DNA from: an uncultured Saprospirales bacterium
GTDB lineage: Bacteria; Bacteroidota; Bacteroidia; Chitinophagales; Saprospiraceae
Direction of reading: 5' to 3'
DNA: 64,000 nt
Assembly: GCA_937926355.1 (NCBI GenBank)
Contig: CALAZP010000277.1
Coordinates: 15,073 to 79,072, forward strand
Within the stretch, counting starts at the first letter, position 1; each line of letters starts with the position of its first letter. Of the stretch, positions 34,168-41,695 are shown one piece after another. Made by a program: the position numbers and the translations under genes. The notes beneath the pieces are model-generated. The model was not told where the DNA came from, did not search any database, and was given only the letters and a program-made list of their open reading frames with translations.

Positions 34168-35415
34168 ATGTCAGATTTTTCACAAATAAAGAAGTCGTTT
34201 AATTCAACTGAGGTACTGCAGCGGGCATTGCATTTGAAACAACTCCAGTTAAATGGATTACTCAATATGACCCAAGCTATCAACAATAATATATCTGCAG
34301 TAGAGCTTTTTAAAATGTATAAGTCTTTTTTAAGCTGGGAAATTGGCATTACTAGAATGGCTTTGTATGTAAAAGAAGGAAATGAATGGATATGTACCAC
34401 ATGGATAGGACTTAATAAAGAAGAGCAAAACTTAAAACTAGGAGATCGTTTAGAATATTATGACAGATTAAAACTGATTGAAAAAGAGATTGATCCATTT
34501 ATTGCCTCTTTTGATGTCATCATACCAGTTCAACATAAACAAAATCCCATTGCATATGTGTTGATTGGAAATTTCGAAGCAGAAGATGATATGTATGCAA
34601 AGGTTCAGTTTATTACGGCTATCACTAACATTATAGCAGTTGCCATAGAAAACAAAAGATTATTTAAGAAACAATTGGAACAAGAACGAATGCGCAGAGA
34701 AATGGAATTAGCAGGTGAAATGCAGAGAATGTTAATTCCTAAAGAATTACCTAGTACAATATGGTATGAATTTGACTGCATATATAAACCACATTATGGT
34801 GTTGGTGGGGATTATTATGATGTAATATCCGATGGGGAAGATAAAATTGTATTTTGTATAGGTGATATTTCTGGAAAAGGGGTAGCTGCAGCTATTTTAA
34901 TGGCTAATTTTCAAGCTAATTTTCACACATTGATTAATAAAAGTGAAGAACTAGATAATTTTATTATTGATCTAAATAAGTCTGTAAATCTAATTACAGA
35001 GGGAGATAAATTTATAACATTTTTCATTGGAGAATTTAATTATAAAACAAGAAAGCTAAAGTATGTAAATGCAGGTCATAGTTGGCCTGTTGTCTATAAT
35101 AAAGGGAATATTCACTTATTGAAAAAGGGAAGTACTTTTTTAGGTTCATTTAAAGAAATAACAGAGGTAGAAATAGGAGAAGAAATTCTAGATGATGACA
35201 CATTTATTTTGACCTATACGGATGGTTTGACTGATTTAAAAAATGAGGAAGATGAGTTTTTGAAACCAGAATTTTTGTATGATTTTGTTAGAAAATTTAA
35301 TCATTTATCAGCATGTGAGTTCAACCGCAACTTAATGATAGAAATTGAAAAGTTTAAAGGATCAAATACCTACCCTGATGATTTCACAGTTTTATCTTGT
35401 AAATTGTTTAAATGA
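34168..35415 (+). CDS. PP2C-type SpoIIE serine phosphatase with GAF-like sensor
   Basis: The 415-residue cytosolic protein has a helical N-terminus and a GAF-like region (about residues 30-170), followed by a coiled linker (LFKKQLEQERMRREMELAG). The SpoIIE/PP2C domain covers about 190-415. Catalytic metal-binding motifs are visible: YGVGGDYYDVI (about 210-220), GDISGKGVAAAILM (about 232-245), NAGHSWPVV near 305 and TYTDGLTDLKN near 352. Such enzymes dephosphorylate STAS antagonists in partner-switching control of sigma factors or other targets. A matching kinase-type ATPase is encoded at 9989-10375. Its end overlaps the next gene by 4 bp. Confidence 0.9.
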   Translation: MSDFSQIKKSFNSTEVLQRALHLKQLQLNGLLNMTQAINNNISAVELFKMYKSFLSWEIGITRMALYVKEGNEWICTTWIGLNKEEQNLKLGDRLEYYDRLKLIEKEIDPFIASFDVIIPVQHKQNPIAYVLIGNFEAEDDMYAKVQFITAITNIIAVAIENKRLFKKQLEQERMRREMELAGEMQRMLIPKELPSTIWYEFDCIYKPHYGVGGDYYDVISDGEDKIVFCIGDISGKGVAAAILMANFQANFHTLINKSEELDNFIIDLNKSVNLITEGDKFITFFIGEFNYKTRKLKYVNAGHSWPVVYNKGNIHLLKKGSTFLGSFKEITEVEIGEEILDDDTFILTYTDGLTDLKNEEDEFLKPEFLYDFVRKFNHLSACEFNRNLMIEIEKFKGSNTYPDDFTVLSCKLFK

Positions 35416-36131
35416 AAAATAAGAATATAGCAGGATTGTTGGCTTTATTTTTTGGTGCTTTGGGTATTCATAGGTTTTATTTGGGGCAAACAGGCCTTGG
35501 AATTATGTATATATTTTTGATTTTTATTAGTCCAATAATAAGCTTTATAGATGCCATTGTATTCTTTTCAATGGATAGGGAGAATTTTAATATAAAATAC
35601 AATAAAAAATATTACAAAGCAGTAAAAAGAGAGGTGTTATCAAAAGAAAAAATGGAGAAAAGACCTAATAAAGTAACAAAAAAGAATTTATCCATAGCAG
35701 AGACTTATAAGATATCGGGAAAAGAAAAGTTTAAAAAATATGATTATCAAGGTGCAATTGATCAGTTTAATAAAGCACTTGAATTTTTACCAACGGATTT
35801 AGCAGTACATTTTAATTTGGCTTGTGCGTACTCATTATTAGAAAATATAGAAAAAGCATTTTTCCATTTAGATAGATCAGTAGCAAACGGCTTTAATGAT
35901 TTTGATAAAATACGCTCCCATGAAGCATTGTCTTTTATTAGGGTCCATTCACAGTTTAAAGAATTTGAGCAAAATGGATATAGATTAATTAATCAGCCAA
36001 TTTATAGTAATTCGGCTGAAAATCAATTTGAACTGGAAGAACAACTAGAGCAGTTAAATACCTTGAAGGAAAGAGGTCTACTAACAAATTCTGAATTTCT
36101 TAGAGAAAAGGAAAAATTATTGAATAACTAG
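35412..36131 (+). CDS. TM2 domain protein with TPR and SHOCT-like C-terminus
   Basis: The 239-residue protein begins with a TM2 domain (residues 1-60): two transmembrane helices with the HRFYLGQTGLGI turn. A basic linker follows, then two TPR motifs (about 95-160; YKISGKEKFKKYDYQGAIDQF, LAVHFNLACAYSLL). A short SHOCT-like helical tail ends it (LEEQLEQLNTLKERGLLTNS, then EFLREKEKLL). TM2 proteins are widespread and uncharacterised; TPR suggests a protein-binding role at the membrane. I have not seen this three-part order described. It overlaps the phosphatase by 4 bp, so the pair is translationally coupled, which hints that it partners the phosphatase (inference). Confidence 0.8.
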   Translation: MKNKNIAGLLALFFGALGIHRFYLGQTGLGIMYIFLIFISPIISFIDAIVFFSMDRENFNIKYNKKYYKAVKREVLSKEKMEKRPNKVTKKNLSIAETYKISGKEKFKKYDYQGAIDQFNKALEFLPTDLAVHFNLACAYSLLENIEKAFFHLDRSVANGFNDFDKIRSHEALSFIRVHSQFKEFEQNGYRLINQPIYSNSAENQFELEEQLEQLNTLKERGLLTNSEFLREKEKLLNN

Positions 36132-36134
36132 CTT

Positions 36135-36797
36135 ATGATTATCACCCAATTAATAGATTCCGGAATTCCACCTTTAAATGATAAGCAAACGGTCCAAGGT
36201 GCGCTGAAAATTTTAAATAATTCTGGTTTTTCTCAACTTCCAATTTTAGGGGAGAACCAGTACTTGGGTATGATTTTTAAGGAAGACTTAGAAATGCACC
36301 AGTTAAGTAAGGAAATTCCTTTTGAAATTAGGAATCTAAAAGGGGTTTATACTAAACCAAAGGATAATATATTAGAAGCTCTGAAGATTGGAAATCAAAA
36401 CCAGTTAGAGATAATACCTGTTGTGGATTCCAATTTGCAGTATTTGGGAAGTGTTAAAATAGGGAGTTGTATTCACTATTTAATAGAAAATACAACCTTA
36501 GGGGAAATAGGAGGAATATTGGTTTTAAGAGCAAAGAAAAGCGATTACAGTTTGAGCGAAATTGCGAGGATAATTGAAATGGAAGGCTCTAGTCTCTTGC
36601 ATTTTTTTATTAATGAATTTGATGAGAATAGCAAGGAATTAAAAATTACTATCAAAGTAGATCATTTGAATATGTATTCGTTAGAGCGAACATTTGAAAG
36701 ATATGGATACTTGGTAGATGCTGTATTTTCCGAAAAAGAGGAAATAAATGTATTAAGAGAAAGGTATGATTCCTTAATGAATTATTTGAATGTATAG
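36135..36797 (+). CDS. CBS-domain pair protein, AcuB-like, with ACT-like C-terminus
   Basis: The 220-residue cytosolic protein carries two CBS motifs (about residues 1-120). The first reads VQGALKILNNSGFSQLPIL and the second EALKIGNQNQLEIIPVV. The last 90 residues resemble an ACT-like fold (IGGILVLRAKKSDYSLSEIA), which commonly follows CBS pairs in AcuB-type proteins. Such modules bind adenine nucleotides and sense energy state. It is followed 3 bp later by the NAD kinase gene, an arrangement I know from other Bacteroidota, so a link to NAD(P) metabolism is plausible. No enzymatic residue is visible. Confidence 0.8.
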   Translation: MIITQLIDSGIPPLNDKQTVQGALKILNNSGFSQLPILGENQYLGMIFKEDLEMHQLSKEIPFEIRNLKGVYTKPKDNILEALKIGNQNQLEIIPVVDSNLQYLGSVKIGSCIHYLIENTTLGEIGGILVLRAKKSDYSLSEIARIIEMEGSSLLHFFINEFDENSKELKITIKVDHLNMYSLERTFERYGYLVDAVFSEKEEINVLRERYDSLMNYLNV

Positions 36798-36800
36798 TTC

Positions 36801-37685
36801 ATGAAGGTAATAGTTTACGCAAGAAAACTGAATGATTCGATATTAAAGTACTTGAATATTTTAGTTGAAAGTTTAACGGAAATTCAATCAGAAGTTTATC
36901 TATCGAAGGAAATATATCACCAGTTGAGTATTAATGATGACATTTTCAAAAAAGTTAATTTATTAACTGGTAAAGAAAGTATCACATTAGAGAATTTTGA
37001 TTTTTTTATAACTCTAGGAGGAGATGGAACTATACTTGGAGCTTTAACTTATGTAAAAGGGAGCGGAATTCCTATAATAGGTATTAATGTTGGAAGGTTA
37101 GGATTTTTAGCAAGTATTGAAAAAAAGAAAATAAAGGAAGCTGTAAAGTCAGTAAAAGAGGGATTTTATACAAAGGAATCTAGAACTCTTTTAACTATAT
37201 CTTCAAATTATCCAATTTTTGCAAACTTACCATTAGCTCTAAACGATGTGACTGTTTCAAAAAGGGATACGTCTTCAATGGTAACCATACACACCTATAT
37301 AGATGGGGAATATCTCAACTCGTATTGGGGAGATGGTTTAATAATATCAACACCAACAGGATCTACGGGATATTCTTTGAGTTGTGGGGGACCAATTGTT
37401 TTTCCAGGAAGTGGTAATTTCATCATAACTCCAATTGCTCCGCATAACTTAAATATAAGACCAATAGTAGTTTCAGATAAGTCAGAAATTTTGCTGAAAA
37501 TAGAGGGTAGAACGGAAAATTTTTTGTGTACGTTGGATGCTAGATTTGAACCCATTACAACGGCACATCAACTTAGAATAAAGAAATATCAATATCCTTT
37601 GTTTTTAATTAGAATGGAAGATGCCAGTTTTTCAAAAACCATAAGGAGTAAGTTAGCATGGGGGGTAGATAAAAGGAATAAATAA
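36801..37685 (+). CDS. nadK: NAD kinase
   Basis: The 294-residue enzyme phosphorylates NAD to NADP. The catalytic GGDGTIL motif lies at about residues 73-79, with INVGRLGFL at 95-103 and the NE/D-type motif ALNDVTVSK near 146-154. The glycine-rich STPTGSTGYSLSCGGP segment at about 184-199 completes the set. The C-terminal block APHNLNIRPIV is also conserved. It is cotranscribed with the CBS gene (3 bp) and followed 1 bp later by a short membrane protein. Confidence 0.97.
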   Translation: MKVIVYARKLNDSILKYLNILVESLTEIQSEVYLSKEIYHQLSINDDIFKKVNLLTGKESITLENFDFFITLGGDGTILGALTYVKGSGIPIIGINVGRLGFLASIEKKKIKEAVKSVKEGFYTKESRTLLTISSNYPIFANLPLALNDVTVSKRDTSSMVTIHTYIDGEYLNSYWGDGLIISTPTGSTGYSLSCGGPIVFPGSGNFIITPIAPHNLNIRPIVVSDKSEILLKIEGRTENFLCTLDARFEPITTAHQLRIKKYQYPLFLIRMEDASFSKTIRSKLAWGVDKRNK

Positions 37686-37686
37686 T

Positions 37687-38325
37687 ATGGAAAATTCAAT
37701 TTTCGCATATTCTAATTTATATCTTTCTTTTATTAGTATTGAAAAAAGTAATTATGGTAAAATAATTTTGTTTTTTCAAGAAAATGAAGAGGGGATAAGA
37801 TCTTTAAGTATCAAGGAATTTGAGGAAATTATATTGGATTTTTGCGATGCTTTGTTTGAAGCTGGACAATATGAAAGGTACATTAAATTTTCACTTGAGA
37901 CTTTACCGATTAGTTTAGAATATGGTGCCCCAGAACATTTATACCCTAAAATTTTATTTAGGAGAGCTGCATCTTTTTATAATGTAGGTTTGATATGGGA
38001 GGCAGAAAATATCTTGGTACAATTATGTAGAATAGATACCAGACAAAAAGAAGTTAGATTGCTTTTAAAGAAATGTATACAGAATAGAAGAAAAGGGTTA
38101 GTCCAAAAAAATAGAGCCATTGCTATTTTGTTAATTCTTTTAACTGCATTACTTTCAAGTGGTGAAGTTTTGTTTATTCGACCATTTTACGAACAGTACA
38201 CTACTAATTTTGTAATTGCCAAATATTTATTGATTGGTTTGGCTATAATTTTAGTCTCTTTTGGGTTTTTGTTTGAGTACTTTACTATAAGAAGACAAAT
38301 CGAAAAATTAATTTTAAAAAAATAG
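37687..38325 (+). CDS. Uncharacterised protein with two C-terminal membrane helices
   Basis: I do not recognise this 212-residue protein. Residues 1-145 are soluble and helical; repeating Tyr/Ala/Phe patterns suggest a degenerate TPR-like fold, without clear motifs. Two transmembrane helices follow (about 145-162 and 178-200), and a short basic tail ends it. The N-terminus lacks a signal peptide, so the helical part is likely cytosolic. It begins 1 bp after nadK and ends 5 bp before the next gene, so it belongs to the dtd-to-nucleotidyltransferase run. Confidence 0.6.
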   Translation: MENSIFAYSNLYLSFISIEKSNYGKIILFFQENEEGIRSLSIKEFEEIILDFCDALFEAGQYERYIKFSLETLPISLEYGAPEHLYPKILFRRAASFYNVGLIWEAENILVQLCRIDTRQKEVRLLLKKCIQNRRKGLVQKNRAIAILLILLTALLSSGEVLFIRPFYEQYTTNFVIAKYLLIGLAIILVSFGFLFEYFTIRRQIEKLILKK

Positions 38326-38330
38326 ATTAA

Positions 38331-39713
38331 ATGGAAAAGCAATTTAATAGAAGGTCATTTTTGCAAAGTTCGGTCATGGCGGGAGCAGGTCTCGCTGTTC
38401 CGGGTAAACTGGCGACTGAAGAATATGTTTCACAAAGTAATCGTGAAAAGGAGGTATTAAGAATTGGAATCATTGGTTCAGGATTAAGAGGTCAAAGTCA
38501 TATCGGCTTGGCTTTAAATCGGGAAGATTGTGAAATTGTAGCAGTTTGTGACATTAGTCCATATATGATTGATAGAACAAAATCCATGTTTGACAAAAGA
38601 GGACTTAAACAACCGATTTATTATACTGATGGTCCTTTAGGATATTTGGAAATGTTGGAAAAATCGGATGTAGACGCAGTTATTATAGCAACTCCATGGA
38701 GATGGCATTCTAAAATGGCTTTTGATTGCATGAATGCTGGAAAGTATGTAGGAGTAGAAGTATGTGGGGCTTTTTCTATAGACGAGTGTTGGGAATTAGT
38801 AAATACCCATGAGAGAACGGGTAGTCATTTGTTTTTCTTAGAAAATGTCTGTTACAGAAGAGATGTTATGGCAGTATTGAATATGGTAAGGAAAAATCTT
38901 TTCGGAGAAATGATACATTTACAATGCGGGTACCAGCATGATTTGAGAGGGGTAAAATTTAATAATGGGGAAAAGCCATTTGAGGGGGGTGTTGAATTTG
39001 GAGAAAAGGGATTTAGTGAGGCAAGTTGGAGAACTGTACATTCCGTGCATAGGAATGGAGATTTATATCCAACACATGGGATAGGTCCAGTTGCACAATA
39101 TATTAATATTAATAAGGGAAATAGATTACTACAACTTACCTCTATGTCTTCTAAATCAAGAGGATTAAGGGACTATATAAAAAACCATCCAGATGGAGGA
39201 GAAGATCACCCTAATGCAAAATTGGAATATAGATTAGGCGATGTTACAACAACTATGATCAATACGGCTTTAGGAGAGACAATTTTATTAATGCATGACA
39301 CGAATTTGCCTAGACCCTACTCTCTTGGTTTTAGAGTACAAGGATCGAAGGGAATATGGATGGATGTTAATAAGTCTTTACATATTGAAGGAATGAGTGA
39401 ACCACATAGATGGGAGGCTGCAGATTCATATTTAAAGGAGTACGATCATCCATTATGGAAAAAATATGAAGAAAAGGCAGTTGGAGCAGGCCATGGGGGT
39501 ATGGATTTTTTCCTGTTAAATTCGTTTGTTGAATCGGCGAAGAAGAACAGTCCTGCTCCAATAGATGTTTATGATGCAGCAACCTGGATGGTCATAACCC
39601 CTTTATCAGAACAGTCTATTCAACAAGGTGGGACTAGTATGTCAATTCCTGATTTTACGAGAGGACAATGGATGTTTAGAGAAAATAATTTTGCAACAGG
39701 AGATAACTATTAA
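38331..39713 (+). CDS. Gfo/Idh/MocA oxidoreductase, GH109-like, with Tat signal
   Basis: The 460-residue protein begins with a twin-arginine signal (NRRSFLQSS, then a hydrophobic AGAGLAVPG), so it is probably exported. The NAD-binding Rossmann motif IGIIGSGLRG lies near residues 45-54. Further blocks, IIATPWRWHSKMA (about 122-134), EVCGAFSIDECW, YPTHGIGPVAQY near 245 and GHGGMDFFLL near 388, match the family with NAD-dependent glycosidase activity (GH109, alpha-N-acetylgalactosaminidase type). The catalytic assignment is by pattern; an ordinary dehydrogenase is the alternative. It is followed 2 bp later by a sugar-type nucleotidyltransferase, which fits a carbohydrate theme. Confidence 0.8.
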   Translation: MEKQFNRRSFLQSSVMAGAGLAVPGKLATEEYVSQSNREKEVLRIGIIGSGLRGQSHIGLALNREDCEIVAVCDISPYMIDRTKSMFDKRGLKQPIYYTDGPLGYLEMLEKSDVDAVIIATPWRWHSKMAFDCMNAGKYVGVEVCGAFSIDECWELVNTHERTGSHLFFLENVCYRRDVMAVLNMVRKNLFGEMIHLQCGYQHDLRGVKFNNGEKPFEGGVEFGEKGFSEASWRTVHSVHRNGDLYPTHGIGPVAQYININKGNRLLQLTSMSSKSRGLRDYIKNHPDGGEDHPNAKLEYRLGDVTTTMINTALGETILLMHDTNLPRPYSLGFRVQGSKGIWMDVNKSLHIEGMSEPHRWEAADSYLKEYDHPLWKKYEEKAVGAGHGGMDFFLLNSFVESAKKNSPAPIDVYDAATWMVITPLSEQSIQQGGTSMSIPDFTRGQWMFRENNFATGDNY

Positions 39714-39715
39714 AT

Positions 39716-40615
39716 ATGAAACCCACATTAGTAATTTTAGCTGCGGGTATGGGCAGTCGTTATGGAGGATTAAAACAAATTGATGGTATTGGTCCTCATG
39801 GTGAAGCTTTAATTGAATATTCTGTATATGATGCAATTAGAGCTGGATTTGGAAAAGTGGTTTTTATAATCAGAGAAAATATTTCTACTGTTTTTAGGGA
39901 AAATGTAGGGAATAAATTAGCTAAGCATATTCCTGTGGATTATGTATATCAGGAAATTGATAGTCCTATAAACGGAATTACATCTTTTCCCGAAAGGGAA
40001 AAACCATGGGGAACAGCTCATGCTGTTTTGGTGGCTAAAAATCATATTAAAGAGCCTTTTGCTGTAATTAATGCAGATGATTATTACGGTCATTTATCAT
40101 TTGAGGAAATGTCCAAATTTTTAACAAATGAATGTGATGGTGAAACTTATAGTATGATAGGATATGATTTACTTCAAACGTTATCTGAACACGGTACAGT
40201 TTCAAGAGGGGTTTGTAATATGGACAGTAACCTTATGCTAACAGAGGTTATTGAAAGAACAAATGTTGGTTATAGAGATAGTAAAGTATGCTATGAGGAG
40301 GAGGGTAAGCTTTTCCCTTTAGAAAACAATACATTGGTATCCATGAATTTCTGGGGTTTTCATCCCTCTATATTTATGCATATTGAAAATCACTTTATCA
40401 AATTTGTTGAGAATCATTTCAATAATTTAAAGGCAGAATTTTTTATTCCTTTAGTTATTAACGACTTAATTAATACAGGAAAAGTCAAGGTAAAAGTTAT
40501 TCCAAATAGAGAAAAATGGTATGGAGTTACCTATAAGGAAGATAAGCCAATTGTGCAATCGGCATTTGCACAATTGACTGAGCAAGGAGTGTATAAGGCT
40601 CCTTTATGGAATTAA
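39716..40615 (+). CDS. Sugar-phosphate nucleotidyltransferase family protein
   Basis: The 299-residue protein has an N-terminal NTP-transferase signature, LVILAAGMGSRYGGLKQIDGI split as LAAGMGSRYGG (about residues 7-17). The base-binding region is PWGTAHAVLVA near 98-108 and the metal-binding NADDYYG lies near 120-126. It is thus a GT-A fold nucleotidyltransferase, activating a sugar 1-phosphate with an NTP; the sugar is unknown. I see no left-handed beta-helix hexapeptide repeats. It ends in a TTAA shared with the stop of the convergent PfkB gene, closing the run that starts at dtd. Confidence 0.85.
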   Translation: MKPTLVILAAGMGSRYGGLKQIDGIGPHGEALIEYSVYDAIRAGFGKVVFIIRENISTVFRENVGNKLAKHIPVDYVYQEIDSPINGITSFPEREKPWGTAHAVLVAKNHIKEPFAVINADDYYGHLSFEEMSKFLTNECDGETYSMIGYDLLQTLSEHGTVSRGVCNMDSNLMLTEVIERTNVGYRDSKVCYEEEGKLFPLENNTLVSMNFWGFHPSIFMHIENHFIKFVENHFNNLKAEFFIPLVINDLINTGKVKVKVIPNREKWYGVTYKEDKPIVQSAFAQLTEQGVYKAPLWN

Positions 40616-41535
40616 GAAAGATTTACGTCAAATTTGGTTAAGGAAATGAATCTCATGATTCTTTCATTGATTTCTTGAATGCTCAATTCAGTTAATCTTT
40701 CTGTTCCGAATTTTTCAACACAGAAAGAGGCCATAGCACTTCCATAAATAATAGCTCTTTTTAGATTCTCGAAATTAATGTTTTTGGTATTGGCTAAATA
40801 ACCCATAAAGCCTCCGGCAAAAGTATCTCCAGCGCCTGTTGGATCAAATACCTCGGCCAAGGGAAGTGCAGGTGCGAAAAAAATATTCTCCTTATCAAAT
40901 AGAAGAGCGCCGTGTTCTCCTTTCTTAATAATTACATATTTGGGACCCATTTTCAACAATGAGTGGGCAGCCTTTAGAAGAGCGTATTCACCAGATAATT
41001 GTCTGGCTTCCTCATCATTTATGATCAATGCATCAATTTTTTTAAGTACATTTTTAAGTGATTCTAAAGCTCCATCGATCCAAAAGTTCATTGTATCTAG
41101 GGCAATAAAGTCTGGTTTGCTTTTCAATTGCTCGAGAACTCTGAGTTGGACTTCAGGCTGTAAGTTACCTAGCATTATATATTTGGCATTCTTGTATTGA
41201 TCAGGAAGGATTGGGTCAAAATCAGCGAGCACATTTAATTGGGTATCGAGGGTATCGCGTTCATTCATATTATTCTTGTACTTTCCTGACCAGAAAAAAG
41301 ACTTTTGCCCTTTGATTATTTGAAGACCATCAATATTTATACCCCGATTTAACAAATCTTTAAGGGTAGATTCAGGAAAATCATCACCGACAATAGAAAC
41401 CAAATTAACGGTTTCTGTCAGGTAAGATGCGGCCAAAGAAATAAAGGTTGCTGCTCCGCCGACAACCTTATCAGCAGTACCTAATGGGGTTTGAATATTA
41501 TCAAAAGCAACGGTTCCAACGGTTAGAAGACTCAT
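40612..41535 (-). CDS. PfkB-family sugar kinase
   Basis: The 307-residue cytosolic kinase shows the PfkB signatures: VVGGAATFISLAASYL near residues 24-39 and the catalytic C-terminal motif DPTGAGDTFAGGFMGYL near 229-245, with catalytic Asp in GAGD. DALIINDEEARQLSGEY near 163-179 is the conserved middle block. Substrate could be a sugar, sugar phosphate or nucleoside. It converges with the nucleotidyltransferase, sharing TTAA, and its 5' side faces the tRNA-Asn promoter divergently. Confidence 0.88.
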   Translation of the reverse strand: MSLLTVGTVAFDNIQTPLGTADKVVGGAATFISLAASYLTETVNLVSIVGDDFPESTLKDLLNRGINIDGLQIIKGQKSFFWSGKYKNNMNERDTLDTQLNVLADFDPILPDQYKNAKYIMLGNLQPEVQLRVLEQLKSKPDFIALDTMNFWIDGALESLKNVLKKIDALIINDEEARQLSGEYALLKAAHSLLKMGPKYVIIKKGEHGALLFDKENIFFAPALPLAEVFDPTGAGDTFAGGFMGYLANTKNINFENLKRAIIYGSAMASFCVEKFGTERLTELSIQEINERIMRFISLTKFDVNLS

Positions 41536-41566
41536 GAATATTATTTTAAAAATTTTACGTTATTTA

Positions 41567-41597
41567 TTGCAAAATAGGTTGCCAAGTTATAAATTTG
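41567..41597 (+). promoter_or_regulatory. tRNA-Asn promoter
   Basis: TTG at 41567-41569, 20 bp, then TAAATTTG at 41590-41597 matches the Bacteroidota promoter exactly in both boxes and spacing. The start would fall near 41603, about 19 bases before the mature tRNA. The sequence from the -7 box on (ATTTGCAGTC) is repeated at the promoter near the window end. Confidence 0.75.
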
Positions 41598-41621
41598 CAG
41601 TCGCCTTTGCAAAAAGGCTAT

Positions 41622-41695
41622 GCCTCAGTAGCTCAGCTGGTTAGAGCGGCGGACTGTTAATCCGTAGGTCGTAGGTTCAAGTCCTACCTGAGGCG
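41622..41695 (+). tRNA. tRNA-Asn (anticodon GTT)
   Basis: A complete cloverleaf: acceptor GCCTCAG/CTGAGGC (41622-41628 with 41688-41694), D-arm GCTC/GAGC, anticodon stem GCGGA/TCCGT with loop CTGTTAA giving anticodon GTT, and T-arm GTAGG/CCTAC with loop TTCAAGT. The discriminator is G at 41695. CCA is not encoded. A promoter lies 25-55 bp upstream. The last 19 bases overlap, on the other strand, the C-terminal codons of the DUF1611 gene. Confidence 0.97.

Noticed and set aside
38426..38435. TGTTTCAC half-site in the GH109-like gene as a parS
   Set aside because: The second half (GTGAAACA) is absent; a half-site is expected by chance.
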